Assembly: GCF_000005505.3 (NCBI RefSeq)
Contig: NC_016131.3
Location: forward strand, 16,823,501-16,887,500
Direction: 5' to 3'
Length of the DNA stretch: 64,000 nucleotides
Source: Brachypodium distachyon
Taxonomy: Eukaryota; Streptophyta; Magnoliopsida; Poales; Poaceae
Shown here: positions 34,754 to 46,272 of the stretch, piece after piece
Layout of the letters: each line of letters begins with the position of its first letter
How positions within the stretch are numbered: the stretch's first letter is position 1
Position numbers and translations under genes: made by a program
The notes under the pieces: generated by a model
The model's database searches: none
What the model saw: only the letters and a program-made list of their open reading frames with translations
Told to the model about the DNA's origin: nothing

Positions 34754-35563
34754 TGTCGTGGTGGTGTCATGGCAGATGCCATAGGATAGATTAACTTGGG
34801 GCCGATGGACGAAGGAGGATCCGGAGGAGGAAGGACATGAAGGGAAACACGCAAGAATACACAATCACACACAGATTTACCCAGGTTTGGAGCCCTCTTG
34901 CCGAGGTAAAACTCCTACTCCTACTTTGTTGTATTAGCCGAGATAATAAGCTCTACAATGGCGCTCCTTGGGCTGTATTCTTGCGGAAGAAGAAGAAGAA
35001 GGGGAAACTCTAGAACGTCTAAGTGCTCGATCTCCTCTACAGGGAGGTGTAGTGCTCTATTTATGGGCCAGGCATGTCACACTGACATGCGGGCCAAGTC
35101 TAACGTCACCTTCCTTGGGCCCCGCAGGGCACGCATCTCGGTTCCCTCCAGGCAGCACCGTAGGGGACAAGACAACTTTACTTTTCCCTGCCAGCCTGCA
35201 ACGGGTACAGCTATCCTCTGCCGGCTTCCGTCATAGATTCCCTTTCGGTGCTTCTCTAGCGTGGTCTGACACCGGTACGCGGGCGCAGACTGCTTTTCTG
35301 AGACGATGATGGCGCTGCTTTACTTTGCACCGCGTGGTCAGGACAAGACTGTTGAAGGACCTCGGCACCGCCGAGGTCAAGGGTGGCTCGTCCTTATCCT
35401 GCAAACTTACAAGATAAGAAAACTATACCGGCATATGCCCGGGATGCCGGCTTATCGTTACTTTAACTTTATGATGCCAGCACACGTTGCTATGCCGGTT
35501 TTGCCTCCGTTATCTCGGCTAGAGTTGTGTCGCATGACCCTACCTAGGTTCATCCCCCCGACA
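34754..35563 (-). repeat. E3 3' LTR
   Basis: It reads TGTCGTGGTGGTGTCATGG...CATCCCCCCGACA on the + strand (810 bp). It abuts solo LTR A with no spacer. It shares the CTAGAACGTCTAAGTGCTCG segment with the 5' LTR at 53341. Confidence 0.85.
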
Positions 35564-36347
35564 CTAGTCCCCGAAGTTGCTGTGGTCCGGCATAGAAGGA
35601 TGTCGGGCTGCGACAGTTTCCCATAGACAGACCACTGACACCTACCTGGGTCTAGCTGAGAGGAAGGCTGAGACAACCCCACGTCCTCCTAGCCGAGATC
35701 AATTCGTTCCGGAACTCCAAGTTGGTGTGCTTATCCAGCCCTTAGCCGAGATTCTTTCTTCTCCATGATCGACAATTAAAAACTTACCTCTGCCGACATA
35801 ACCACCGCCAACGGGAGGATAAGGCCTGAGTTACTGCCACCGCGCTTCTTAAGGCGAGCGTGCTGTCGCGTCGGACAGTAAAGCCGACAGAGCCTTTAAG
35901 GATAGAACTTCGGTTCCCACGCGAACATTTATTCTCCGGATCTTGCAGGATTCTCGGCGGCACGCCGCGCAGTAACCGAGCGTGCGCCTTGATGGGAATA
36001 ACTGTCCCAAATCGAGCGCAATCTTCCCGTTAGCCACTAAGGTGGCGGGCACGGGAAACCCGGACCCCATTACTGCGCCGCGAGTATAAGAAGAGGAGGA
36101 GGGCGTGGGCAAAAAAACCTTCACAGTCCTCACTCCCTTCGTTCTCCTCTGTCTTCCCGTTCCTTCCGCACTCCTTCGCCACTGCTAGCACCAAGCTCGC
36201 CCGCCGCCGCGGTTCCTCACCTCCGAGCTCGCTGTCATCGATTCGCTCGCATCCATCTGGGCCTCCGCTGCATTAGCTTGCTAGCCCGAGTCTCGCGCGA
36301 GCACCACCTTCGATAAAACCTCCAAACCCTAGATCTGTTCTCCTGTA
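35564..36347 (+). promoter_or_regulatory. Promoter and leader of the E3 antisense gene
   Basis: This region lies between the 3' LTR and the antisense start codon. A TATA-like TATAAG at 36085-36090, followed by a pyrimidine-rich leader (CTCCCTTCGTTCTCCTCTG, ~36130), suggests a dedicated core promoter with a ~240-bp leader. The counterpart in E1 (28922-29708) has lost the TATA-like site. Confidence 0.45.
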
Positions 36348-39300
36348 ATGGCGTCTTCTTCCCGCAACCCCACCGTCGACCCTGCTGCTCAGGAGGAAGA
36401 GAGGACCAGCTCTAAGCGCGCCACCTGGGAGGGCTCTGACGTGACTCCGGCTGACATCCAGTGGCTCCGCCGCTCCCGGATGATCCCGGAGGAGGTCGAG
36501 TGCCGGGTTCCCGACGATGAGGTTGTGCAAACTCCGAAGCTCGGTGAGCACGTTGTTTTCCTTGCGCATTTTGAGTGCGGTTTCACCCTTTCAGCTAGCG
36601 ATTTCTTTAGGGCTTTCTTAGATTTCTTTGGCCTCCAGCCGCACCACCTTCCGGCGAATGCCATCCTCACTCTTTCGGCATTCGTCACTTGCTGTGAGGG
36701 CTATCTCGGCCTCTGGCTCTCCATCGACCTGTGGTCCCGGTACTTCATGTTCCAGCCACAGGTTCTTCCCGACAAGGAGAATCCCGGCGCCGCGAAGCCG
36801 ATGACCCAATGCGGCGCCGCCACCGTCGTTCCTCGCCGTAACTCGGTTTTCCCAAGGATCCAGGGTCTTGAGTCATGTAAAAAATGGCTCAAGACCTTTT
36901 TCTATGTCAAAAACTCCTCTTCGGCCGACAAGATCAACCTGCCAGGGTGTGAAGTCGGCGCCCCGGAAGAGAAGAGGAACTGGTCCTTCGACCCTAAGGA
37001 GACCAATCCGGAGGTCAATGAGATCCACACCGCCATCCTCGAGCTCAAGGAGGAGGGGATGACGGCCGATGATCTCCTGGCGATGTTTGTGTAACGGCGG
37101 CTGTGCCTGCTGCAGTGCCGGTCACAAAAAATGTGCTTCTACAGCGGTTAGCTCGACCCGCACCGAGTGTCTACAGTCCGGCTTGACCAGACTGAAGTCC
37201 GGTGCCGGGTTAAAGCAATTGCGAAGACCAGCCTGCCGGAGCAGTGGAGCTGGGGTATGCCGGCGTACAGCCGGAAGCACCGAGCGCCCCTGGTAGGTTT
37301 TTCGTTTATATGTAACTTCTGCTCTCATCCGATATAAGATTATACCGGACTTGCTTTGAATTAACTCGGCGTCACCTGATTTTTCTTTGCAGAGGTTCGC
37401 CCGTCAAGGGAATGAAGACGGGAGATCCCCAGACAAACGCTTTGTGGCTCCGTGCCTGACCATCGACCATGAAGATCCAGACTCGGAGGACTTCATGCCG
37501 ATCTCTCATGCCGGCCCTCGCCGTACGGAACGTAAGAGTCTCTACCATCTTCTTGTAACCCTCATAATTCTCGTAACCAAAATGCTTATTCCTGCTTTAT
37601 CCCTGTAATAGCCGACTCGGGCGAGCGTGCCGCTGAGGCGTCGGAACCAGCTGCTGCTACGGCACCGGTTCGGGAGAAACGCGCAGTTGCAAAGCGTCCC
37701 GCTGAGAAAGATCTTCCGCAGAACATGAAGCGGAAGAAAACTGCGACGCGTGGTCCTAAGCCGAAACCCCTGATTGTCGGGTAAGGCTCTTATTACCTCA
37801 ACCTGTGATGTCGGTTTCCTTCTTTAAAATTATGCAAACGACTAAGCTTTTTATTTCTGCAGGGAGGCTTTAACGGCCACACAATCTCGGACGTGTATCG
37901 CGTCTGAGATCCCGGTGGCCCCCTTCTCCAGCGTCGAAGTTTCAAACCCGGCCATGGGTGAAACTGAGACCGCCGCGGATCCGACATCCCCCGCCCAGGA
38001 TGTCGGCCCGAGCGTCGACGCACCGAACGCCGCCTCAGCCGGGATTCGGCTGCCGGGACTGCCGCCTCAGCCAGGACCTCGGCCACCGAGACGCCGACGG
38101 ACCCGTAGGCCGCAAAGACTGCACAGCAGCCGACGACAAGGTCCCGAGAAATGCGAGGAACCCAAGAAACCCAAGGGCCGCAACCACAGCAGCAAGCCAG
38201 TCAACTTGCTACGGCGAAGGCAAAGAATGCCAAGAGCTCTGCAACCCCGGCGGGATCGGCGCCTCCGGGTTCATCTGGCCCGCGGCTTTCCGGGAGGCAC
38301 CAGGGAGTTCCCCTCCAAACGGCGAGCGGGCACAGCTGGGGGTCGCTGGGCCAGTTCGTAACGGACTGGAACAGCACCGATAGCTACGAGGTGACCTCCA
38401 GCACCCTCCAGTCGGCTCGGCAAACCCCACTGGTGGGATCTCCACCTGCGGCGACTCCCGAGTCAGTGGCTACTCGGATGTATCAAGCGAGGGTAGCCTT
38501 GTTTGAGGCCAGCCGATCTTCCGAGGTACGAAGAATTCCTTGAAAGATTTTACTTCTAACTCCAGTATAACATCTATACTCCAGGTTTAGGGCGAGTAAG
38601 AATTAGTCGGCCTGAAGCTTATACCCTTTAAAGTTTCAAACACTCTGCAACATTTAGAAACATCAAAACCCTTACTCCCCGAGAGTTAGGTCGGGTTTAG
38701 AATAGTCGGCCTGAAGCTTTAGAAACTTCAAACTGTTATTCCCCGAGATTTAGACCGGGTTTAGAATAGTCGGCCTGAAGTTTCAGAAACTTCAAACAGT
38801 TATTCCCCAAGATTCAGACCGGGTTTAGAATAGTCGGCCTGAAGCTTGTGAATGCTGACTTCTCTACTGTGCCAAACTCACCTACGAATCATTGCTTTGC
38901 AGTCCTGCATGAACAAACGTACCGCTACCTTCAAGACTTTGCTAGCAAAGTTCAAGAAGCTGGAGGCGGAGCACGAGGCTCTGAAGGCTGACCGTGAGAG
39001 CCGAAGTAAGTATACTTTACTGTGATAAAATCTCTGTTCAAGTATCAATGTGCTGCGCAAGCTAATATGTGCTCTTGTTCATAGTTGGGGACAATGCCCA
39101 GGTGGCGGAGCTCCTGAAGCGCGTCACCGAGGTCCAAGGTATCACTCCATCCCGGTCTCGGGTTTCGTTCATCTTAGACTCTAGCTTCTGTAATGTATGT
39201 CTGCCAAACAGATGAGAAGATTCAGCTAGCCGATCAGCACCGGGAGGACGTGGCTCGGCTGCAGGCGCAAATTGCGGCACAAGCGGAGGCACATAAGACC

Positions 39301-40206
39301 GAGGTGGGTGAACTCACCTTGGCCCTCTCTACCCAGGCCGATGAGAGGGTCCGCCTGGAGAACGAGGTGCAAAAGTGCAAGGGTTTGGTCACCGAGACTG
39401 AGACCCGCACCGTTGCTGCCCAGAAGGAGGACGCCTAGAAGACTCGGCTGCTCAAAGTTGTCCAGCATGAGCTCGTCAAAATCGACACCATGCTGACCAG
39501 TAAGTTGTCCTGACACAATTTTTTCCATCTGATCACTTGTCCAACTAATAGTAACAAAAGACCGAGACTTATTACTGTCTTTTGCCCTTTTGTCAGAATT
39601 CTTCCCGCAGTCGGTCGAGAGCGCCCAAGCCGCCGTGATCAAGGCATGCAAGAGGAGGGATCCGGCCGGGACAACCCCCTTCGAATATGACTTGGAGGAT
39701 TATCTGGTTAGCATTGCTAGCCGGGTAAAGCCTCTAAAATCGTTCGGGGTGAACATGTTGAACGCTGGCATCCGGGCCTTCCGGGCTCTGTCGCCGGGAG
39801 AAGAGGCGCCGACCGGCATCCCCGAACTGGCAACGCGCCTGCTAGAGGTGGAGGACCGCCTCAACGAGTGGCGGGAATCGGCCGCGCGCGTCGGCGCAGA
39901 CAAGGCCTTGTCGTTCGTACTATCTTGGTACGACGGCATCAACCTCGATGTGTTGCAGTCGATGCGTGCCGGTTCCCCCTACCTCTCGGACCCGGAGCTA
40001 ATCGCCAAGCGCAAGGAGCGGGCCCATTCCTTCATCCAGTTGGCCGACGTGCATACGTTTGTTGCGGGCCCGACATCCGAAGCCGAGGCCAAGATGGCCG
40101 ATGGAGGCGAGGAGGAGGCCATGGATGAGGAGATCGTCGTTGAGTCGGCCTCCACCGCGACGGATGCTCCTAGTTCCGGCACCCATAACCCTTCTGTCTC
40201 TTCTTA
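36348..40206 (+). pseudogene. E3 antisense eight-exon accessory gene
   Basis: ATG at 36348 opens MASSSRNPTVDPAAQ. Exon 1 (to ~37291) carries the putative gypsy-type transposon domain (FGLQPHHLPANAIL, SIDLWSRYFMF, GLESCKKW). An in-frame TAA after LLAMFV at ~37092 breaks it; E1 has Tyr there. GT...AG borders give exon 2 37393-37531, exon 3 37612-37780 (Lys/Arg/Pro-rich), exon 4 37863-38525, exon 5 38903-39005, exon 6 39085-39138, exon 7 39212-39499 and exon 8 39597-40206. Exons 5-7 form a coiled-coil-like Glu/Ala/Gln stretch; exon 7 has a TAG near 39436. Exon 8 ends THNPSVSS. Function is unknown. Its conserved splice sites suggest that the ancestral gene was expressed. Confidence 0.75.
38560..38870. 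repeat. Tandem repeats in intron 4 of the E3 antisense gene
   Basis: The phrase AGAATAGTCGGCCTGAAG, with variants, recurs at about 38605, 38698, 38764 and 38826, within ~60-90 bp units that also contain TTCAAAC...TATTCCCCGAGA and GGGTTTAGA. It is a small degenerate minisatellite confined to the intron. Confidence 0.7.
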
Positions 40207-40836
40207 GGAAAAAACCTTAAAATTATTAGATCCTCGGAATGTCGGGTGCAAATGTATCCCGAAAACCATACTTTGTTTGCAAGGCACCAAGTTTATTATT
40301 TAAGAAAGTCTTAAAGTCTTTTGTTTATCGAATTCCCGACCGAGTCACCGAGTTCATTTTTTCTCTTAGTGAAATTTTATGACTTCGGTTCTTTTGTCTG
40401 CCTTGTCGGCGTTCGACGTATGAATCGCAAAGTGATAAAACCACCTTTTCAAAAAAAGTACCTCGACGAAATTGCTTGGCAATAACCGAGTTAAAAAGAG
40501 ATGCCGAGTTAAAATAACGTGTATCTCGGATCGCCTCTCTGCTTGTTTCCGTAGTCATTTTTCATGTGCTCGGTTATTTTATACCCATCTCTGGCTTGCC
40601 ATGAAGCCGGGTTGCGGACAGCGGCGAAGTCATAGAGGAGTTTTGTCAATACCGACACACTACTAGATTAACGTAGGATTACGCAATTAAGCCATGCCGA
40701 CATACCAAAGAGAATTCGTAACAAAGCACTTAAAGGATATGGAAGTCCCCTTGTTTCTTTTAAGAACCCGGCGGATAATTTCATTGTCTTAATTAGAACA
40801 TGCAACATAAGGAAAAACGATACAAATACTCAGCTC
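40207..40836. other. E3 spacer between antisense gene and pol ends
   Basis: Two genes converge here, the antisense gene from the left and pol from the right. The sequence is AT-rich with no gene seen; both transcripts would end here. Confidence 0.5.
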
Positions 40837-42889
40837 TCAAGTATAGAACGGACGGAGCAACGCTACATTCCATGGCCTCTTGGTTTCCTCGCCTAACCGG
40901 TCCATCCTGTTCGCCTTTGGATCTTGTGCATCTATAAGATAGTAAGAATCATTGTGGAGTGCTTTGCTCACAATGAAGGGTCCTTCCCATGGAGGTGATA
41001 ACTTGTGCATGCCGGCTGTGCACTGACAAGCCGGAGGACAAGATCTCCTTCCCGGAAAACTCGCGGGCTGTTCTTTCGGCTGTGATAACGCCTTAGGTGC
41101 TGTTGACAGATGTCCGACCGAGATAGAGTCAATTCCCATGGAGGTCGACATCATTTTCTCGAGCCTCTTTCACCTTGGCCTCCGTATACATGGTTACTCA
41201 TGTAGAGTCATGTTCAATGTCGGCTGGTAAAACCGCTTCCGCCCCGTACACAAGGAAGAATGGCGTGTAGCCTATAGAGCGATTAGGAGTCGTCCTGAGA
41301 CTCCATAGCACAGCCGGGAGTTCATCCAGCCAGCATCCCGGAGTACGCTCCAATGGTTCGATTAGCCGGGGTTTTATGCTGGCCAGAACCATGCCGTTCG
41401 CCCTTTCAACTTGCCCATTGGATTGAGGATGTGCTACGGAAGCAACATCCAGCCGAATTTTCTTGTCAGCACAGAATCGCACGAAAGGTCCTTCCGCGAA
41501 GTTCATTCCATTATCCGTGATGATACTGTGCGGATACCCATATCTCAAGATGATAACCTTCAGAAATGACACCGCGGTTTTGCCATCGCACTTCTTTATC
41601 GGCTTGACCTCAATCCATTTGGTGAACTTGTCGACGATGACCAGAATATGTGTCATGCCTCCTCTCGCCCGCTTGAATGGTCCTACCATATCCAAACACC
41701 AGACGACGAAAGGCTAAGTGATTGGAATAGTCTTGAGCTCAGATGCCGGCATATGAATCTTGCTGGCATATCTCTGGCAGCCGTTGCACTTCCTGACTAT
41801 GTCTTCTGCTTCTTGTAGTGCACTCGGCCAGTAAAAACCATGCCGGAAAGCTTTTCCCACTAGCGTTCTCGAAGATGCGTGATGGCCACACTCGCCTTGA
41901 TGAATATCCCAAAGTATTTCTTGTCCTTCCTCCGACACGACACACCGCTGTAGGACGTTAGTGACGCTCCTCTTGTAGAGGTCACCATTGATGATGGTGT
42001 ACGCCTTCCCTCTTCTCTGGATTTGCCTTGCCGATACTTCCTCTTCCGGGAGATTCTCATCTTTGAGGTAAGACATTCTCGGTTGCGCCCAAACCGGCAT
42101 AGGACGAGTGATGAAGATTGGTTCATCCGGCTCGTCTATCTCCATTGGCTCAACTGTCATTATTTCTGCTGAGTTAAGGTGCTCAGTCCTCGGGTTACCG
42201 GAACCGTTGCCACTATCAATGTCCATGGGAGTGACGTCGGCTTCTGAGCTCGTCGGGATAAATATCGACTCCGATTCTGGTGAGGGTTTGATGGACGGTT
42301 TGCGTAAATGCTCTAACGCCACCCCAGTTGGAATAGCCTGTCGTGTTGAGCCGAGTTTCGACAATGTGTCGGCTGCTTCATTTTCCGCCCGAGGTATATG
42401 ATGAAATTCACACCCTTCGAAATGGCTACTGATCTTCTGGACATGAAAACGGTATAGCGCCATGTTGGCATCCAATGCATCCCAATTACCAGAAACATGC
42501 TGGACGACCATGTCGGAATCACCAAAGCATTGAATCCGGTGGATTCTAATTTCTTTCGTCATTTTCAATCCGTACACAAGTGCCTCATACTCGGCAACAT
42601 TGTTGGATGCTGCGAAGTGAATTTGCAATACGTACTTAAGTTGGTCGCGCTTTGGCGAGGTCAGAATTATGCCAGCACCAAGCCCACTTTTCATCTTAGA
42701 GACATCAAAATGTGATTTCCAGTAGTTAGTTTCTGGAGGCGGTGGTTCATACTCCATTTCAGCCCAATCCACCAAGAAATCTGGCAAAGCCTGAGATTTC
42801 ACGGCATCCCGTCTGTCGTACTGCAGCGCATAGGGGGCCAACTCGACAGCCCATTTTGCGACTCGGCCGCTCGCGTCTTTGTTACTCAT
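40837..42889 (-). pseudogene. E3 RNase H (second domain) and integrase
   Basis: Reading leftward: the archaeal-type RNase H with SHFDVSKMK (the usual FDG is altered), VAEYEALVYGL, FGDSDMVVQ and EAADTLSKL. Integrase follows with the His/Cys zinc-binding part (GHHASSRTLVG...CNGCQRY near 41790-41880) and the D,D,E core (DMVGPF near 41690, ITDNGMNF near 41520, GQVERANGM near 41420). After a stop near 41714 and a frameshift near 41180, the C-terminal WEGPFIVSKAL part runs to 40837. Integration activity is not expected. Confidence 0.82.
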
Positions 42890-44141
42890 GATTTCCGAGA
42901 CGGGCGCCCCACATATAACTCGGATCTGATGTGCCTCAAAGTAGTGCTTTACCTTCTTTTACGCCATACGCCGTCTTTTGGTAGTGGGGATAATTTTGCT
43001 TGGACGACGATAACACTTCGTTCAAGTAATATACTGGCCTCTGCACCGATTTGCCATTTTCATCCCTTTCCACTACAATGATAGCACTGACAACTCGATT
43101 TGTCACTGCTATGTATAACAACATAGGCTCCTTCTCCATCGGCGAAGCTAATATAGGTGCCGTAGCACTCATCTTCTTCAGCTCTTGAAAAGCTAGATCC
43201 GCATGTGGTGTCCACACAAATTTTTCGGTTTTCTTCATCAGCTGGTATAAGGGCATAGCCTTTTCACCGAGCCGACTCACGAAACGACTCAGCGACGCTA
43301 GGCATCCCATGAATTTCTACACATCTTTGAGGCACTTTGGCAGTTTCATTCTTTCTGTAGCAGCAATTTTCACATGGTTCGTTTCTATTCCTCGGCTTGA
43401 TACCAGGAAACCAAGCAACTTTCCTGCTGTCACACTTGGCCGGGTTCAGCTTCATTCGGAATCTCCACAGATTTGCGAATGTTTCCCGGATATCATCCAA
43501 GAGCGTGGCGCTCTTCTTGGTTTTTATGACGATATCGTCGACATATACCTGCACATTTTTGCCGAGTTGATCATGTAAGCACTTCTGCATGCACCTATGA
43601 TAGGTAGCTCCTGCATTTCTCAAACCAAACGGCATAGTGCGATAGCAATAAGCCCCGAACGGGGTGATAAATGATGTCTTTATTTGATCATCAGGATTCA
43701 GTGGTATCTGATGAAAACCAGAATACGCATCCACAAAAGACAACTCACACCCGGCAGTGGAATCAATCACTTGATCGATCCGAGGTAACGGAAATGGGTC
43801 TTTGGGACATGCTTTGTTTAGGCTGGTGTAGTCGATACACATGCGCCATACCTTGGCAGTAGTTGGGTCGTCTTTCTTCTTCTCGACCATGACCGGGTTT
43901 GCCAGCCAGTCAGGATGCAACACTTCCATGATAAAGCCGGCAGCTAGAAGCCGGAGTACCTCTTCCGATATGACTTTCCTTCTGTCGTCGGCGAAGCGTC
44001 GAAGGGCTGCTTCACCGGTCTTGCGTCTGGTCTGACATGTAATGAGTGCTCAGCTAACTCCCTCAGCACACCTGGCAGGTCTTGAGTTGACCATGCGAAG
44101 ATATCCCGATTCTCAAAGAGGAAGCTGCTGAGCTCGCCTTC
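42890..44141 (-). pseudogene. E3 reverse transcriptase and first RNase H
   Basis: RT motifs are MEVLHPDWLANPVMV, MCIDYTSLNKACPKDPF and MPFGLRNAG, with a catalytic YVDD box at 43529-43546 that is intact, unlike E1. A frameshift near 43300 and a further break near 42920 separate the RNase H part (PILASPMEKEPMLLYIAVTN, RPVYYLNEVL). The start of this polypeptide is joined to protease in related elements; here a stop lies near 44142. Confidence 0.82.
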
Positions 44142-46272
44142 CTATTTCTCCCCCAGGCCGGCACCAATGATGACGGTGCGGTCCCGAAATTCGCTGTCAA
44201 CCTGCATCTTCTTTGTCTCCTTGGCTGCCTGAAAGGCCACACTTCCATGGGGATTGGTCATAGCCGGCAGGCCAACTTGTGCCGCCTGCGCCATCGCAAC
44301 AGCTTCTTGGAATTTCTTCTTTTCGCCAGCGATGACCAGCGACTCGGACAAAGCAGACCCGGCCGCCGCACATTCCATTGAGCGTTTGTGGTTGCCAGTG
44401 ATAGTTATGGTACCATTTGGTCCCGGCATCTTCATATTCAGATAACCAATGTGAGTAGTAGTCATGAACTTGGCGAGTGCCGGCCTACCAAGCAGGGCAT
44501 GGTACGGACTGTTAAGGTCCACCACCTCGAACACTAGATTTTCGGTCCGACAGTTCTCCCTGGTGCCGAATAAGACGTCCACTCGGATCTTGCCTACCGG
44601 GGCACAAGACACTCCTGGCACTATGCCATGAAAGGTAGTCCGGCTGAGCTCAAGCATGTTATCTGTAATGCCGAGCTTAAGCATCGTGTCACGGTACAGG
44701 ATATTGATGCTGCTCCCATTATCAATGAGAACCTGAGTGAACTTGACGTTAATGTCCGGCCCCATGAGCATCAGGTCGACCACCAGGGCATATCCACCAG
44801 GGTTGGGCATAACCTTGGGATGATCTGCCTGGTTCCAGTTGATCTCCTGCTCCGACCAATACATAAACTTTGGAACTGCCGGCATAACAGCATTGACTTC
44901 CATCTCTCGCCTGCGCTGACTTTGCTTGTCAGAGGGCTCAGTGATGAAAATCATGTAGCTCTGGTGATGCTCCTTGTACTCGTTTCTCCCGGCATACAAT
45001 GTGATTTCTTGTCCCTCCACCTGGTTGACTGCATTGTTTGCCTGAGGGGGTCCTTGGATCTGTGCGTTTGCGCCTGTGAGGGGTGGAGGTGGGGGTAACC
45101 AGCTTGCCTCGCCGTTCTCGGCCCGTTGCATCCAGCTGCATTGCGGCGTTGTGTGGTTCGCCTGCTTGTTGTGGTTAGTCGTGTGAAAACGACAAGGCTG
45201 ATCCAACATCACCTTGAAAGTATACTTCGGCTTATCTTGCCAGGGTTTCTTTTGTTCTCCCTTCTTGACCCACTGTTGATTTCCTGTTTTTTGACGCTGA
45301 CTGGGGCCGGCGTCAGGCTGGTCCTGAACTGCAGCGACATGGGCTGGCCCATACCAGTAATCCAGCCTGTCATCCCTTCTCTTGTTGCGATGATCTTGAT
45401 GATCGTTCCTCCGGAACGCCCCAGCAGGATTGTATGTCGGCTGCTCCATTTGTGGTTCTGCCGGCATCAGCGATGGCTGAGTCAGATCGCCAAGCGCGTA
45501 CATGTCAGCGATCCTGATCATTTCAGATAGAGTGGTCGGCATCTCTCTTTGTAGCCTCTACCATAGCATGTTGTCATGCCGACATCCTTGAGCAAACCAC
45601 GTTATGGCTTGCGATTTCACTATCCCTTCACAGGAATTGCGGAGATTGTTCCATCTTGTTAGGTAATCCCGGTCGGTTTCGTTGTCTCTTTGGTTACACA
45701 TGGACAACTGTTGAGGACGATTCGGTCTCTTGTAGGTGCTAGTGAAATTGCTGACAAATGCTTCTTCAAAGTCTATCCAGCAATTGATGCTGCTTTCCGG
45801 CAAATTGTTCAACCATATCCTTGCCGGCCCCACGAGCATCTGGGGTACATAACGTACCGCCCATCTGCGATTGCCACCTGCCACGCTTACTGCCGTGACA
45901 TAGTCTTCCAGCCAATCTTCCGGCTTAGTACTGCCGTCATACGTTCTTGTACCCTTGGGCAGCTGAAAACCCGGGTTGGTCTCTCCCTCATGATCCAATG
46001 CACGAAACAACGCGGTCCCGGAGGGCCTTGCTCCTCTGGAAGCTCGGACAAATAAATTATATCAAGCTGATGTCGAGCATCTAGGAGCGATACCTGCCTG
46101 TTCCCAATTCGGCCTCTGAGCGGGCCGAGATTGTCATGCTCTCGCCTAATATAACCCTCGTCAGCCATGGCCGAGTATCCGTCATTGTAACAGTCATAAC
46201 GGCGATCTTCACCTCGATACAGGGGGTTGCGCCCGACACTCTGCTGTCCCGCAGCAATATTAGGTGCCGGAC
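44142..46272 (-). pseudogene. E3 gag C-terminal part and protease
   Basis: From 46272 leftward: a short degraded stretch (RIGNRQVSLLDARH), the capsid-like region 46010-45558 (TYDGSTKPEDWLEDYV, GPARIWLNNL), a stop at 45557, then an open run 45542-44142. That run has a Cys/His motif (CRFHTTN...HTTPQC) near 45140-45200, a Pro-rich linker and aspartic protease LIDNGSSINILY near 44720. A zinc-binding motif in gag normally contacts the RNA, and the protease normally cleaves the polyprotein. S2 interrupts the gene at 46273. Confidence 0.82.
46268..46272. repeat. Left target duplication of S2 (CGGAC)
   Basis: CGGAC precedes TGTAACATCC and recurs at 48928-48932 after CGCTTCA. Removing the insertion rejoins gag sequence homologous to E1 near 2100. 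Confidence 0.88.
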
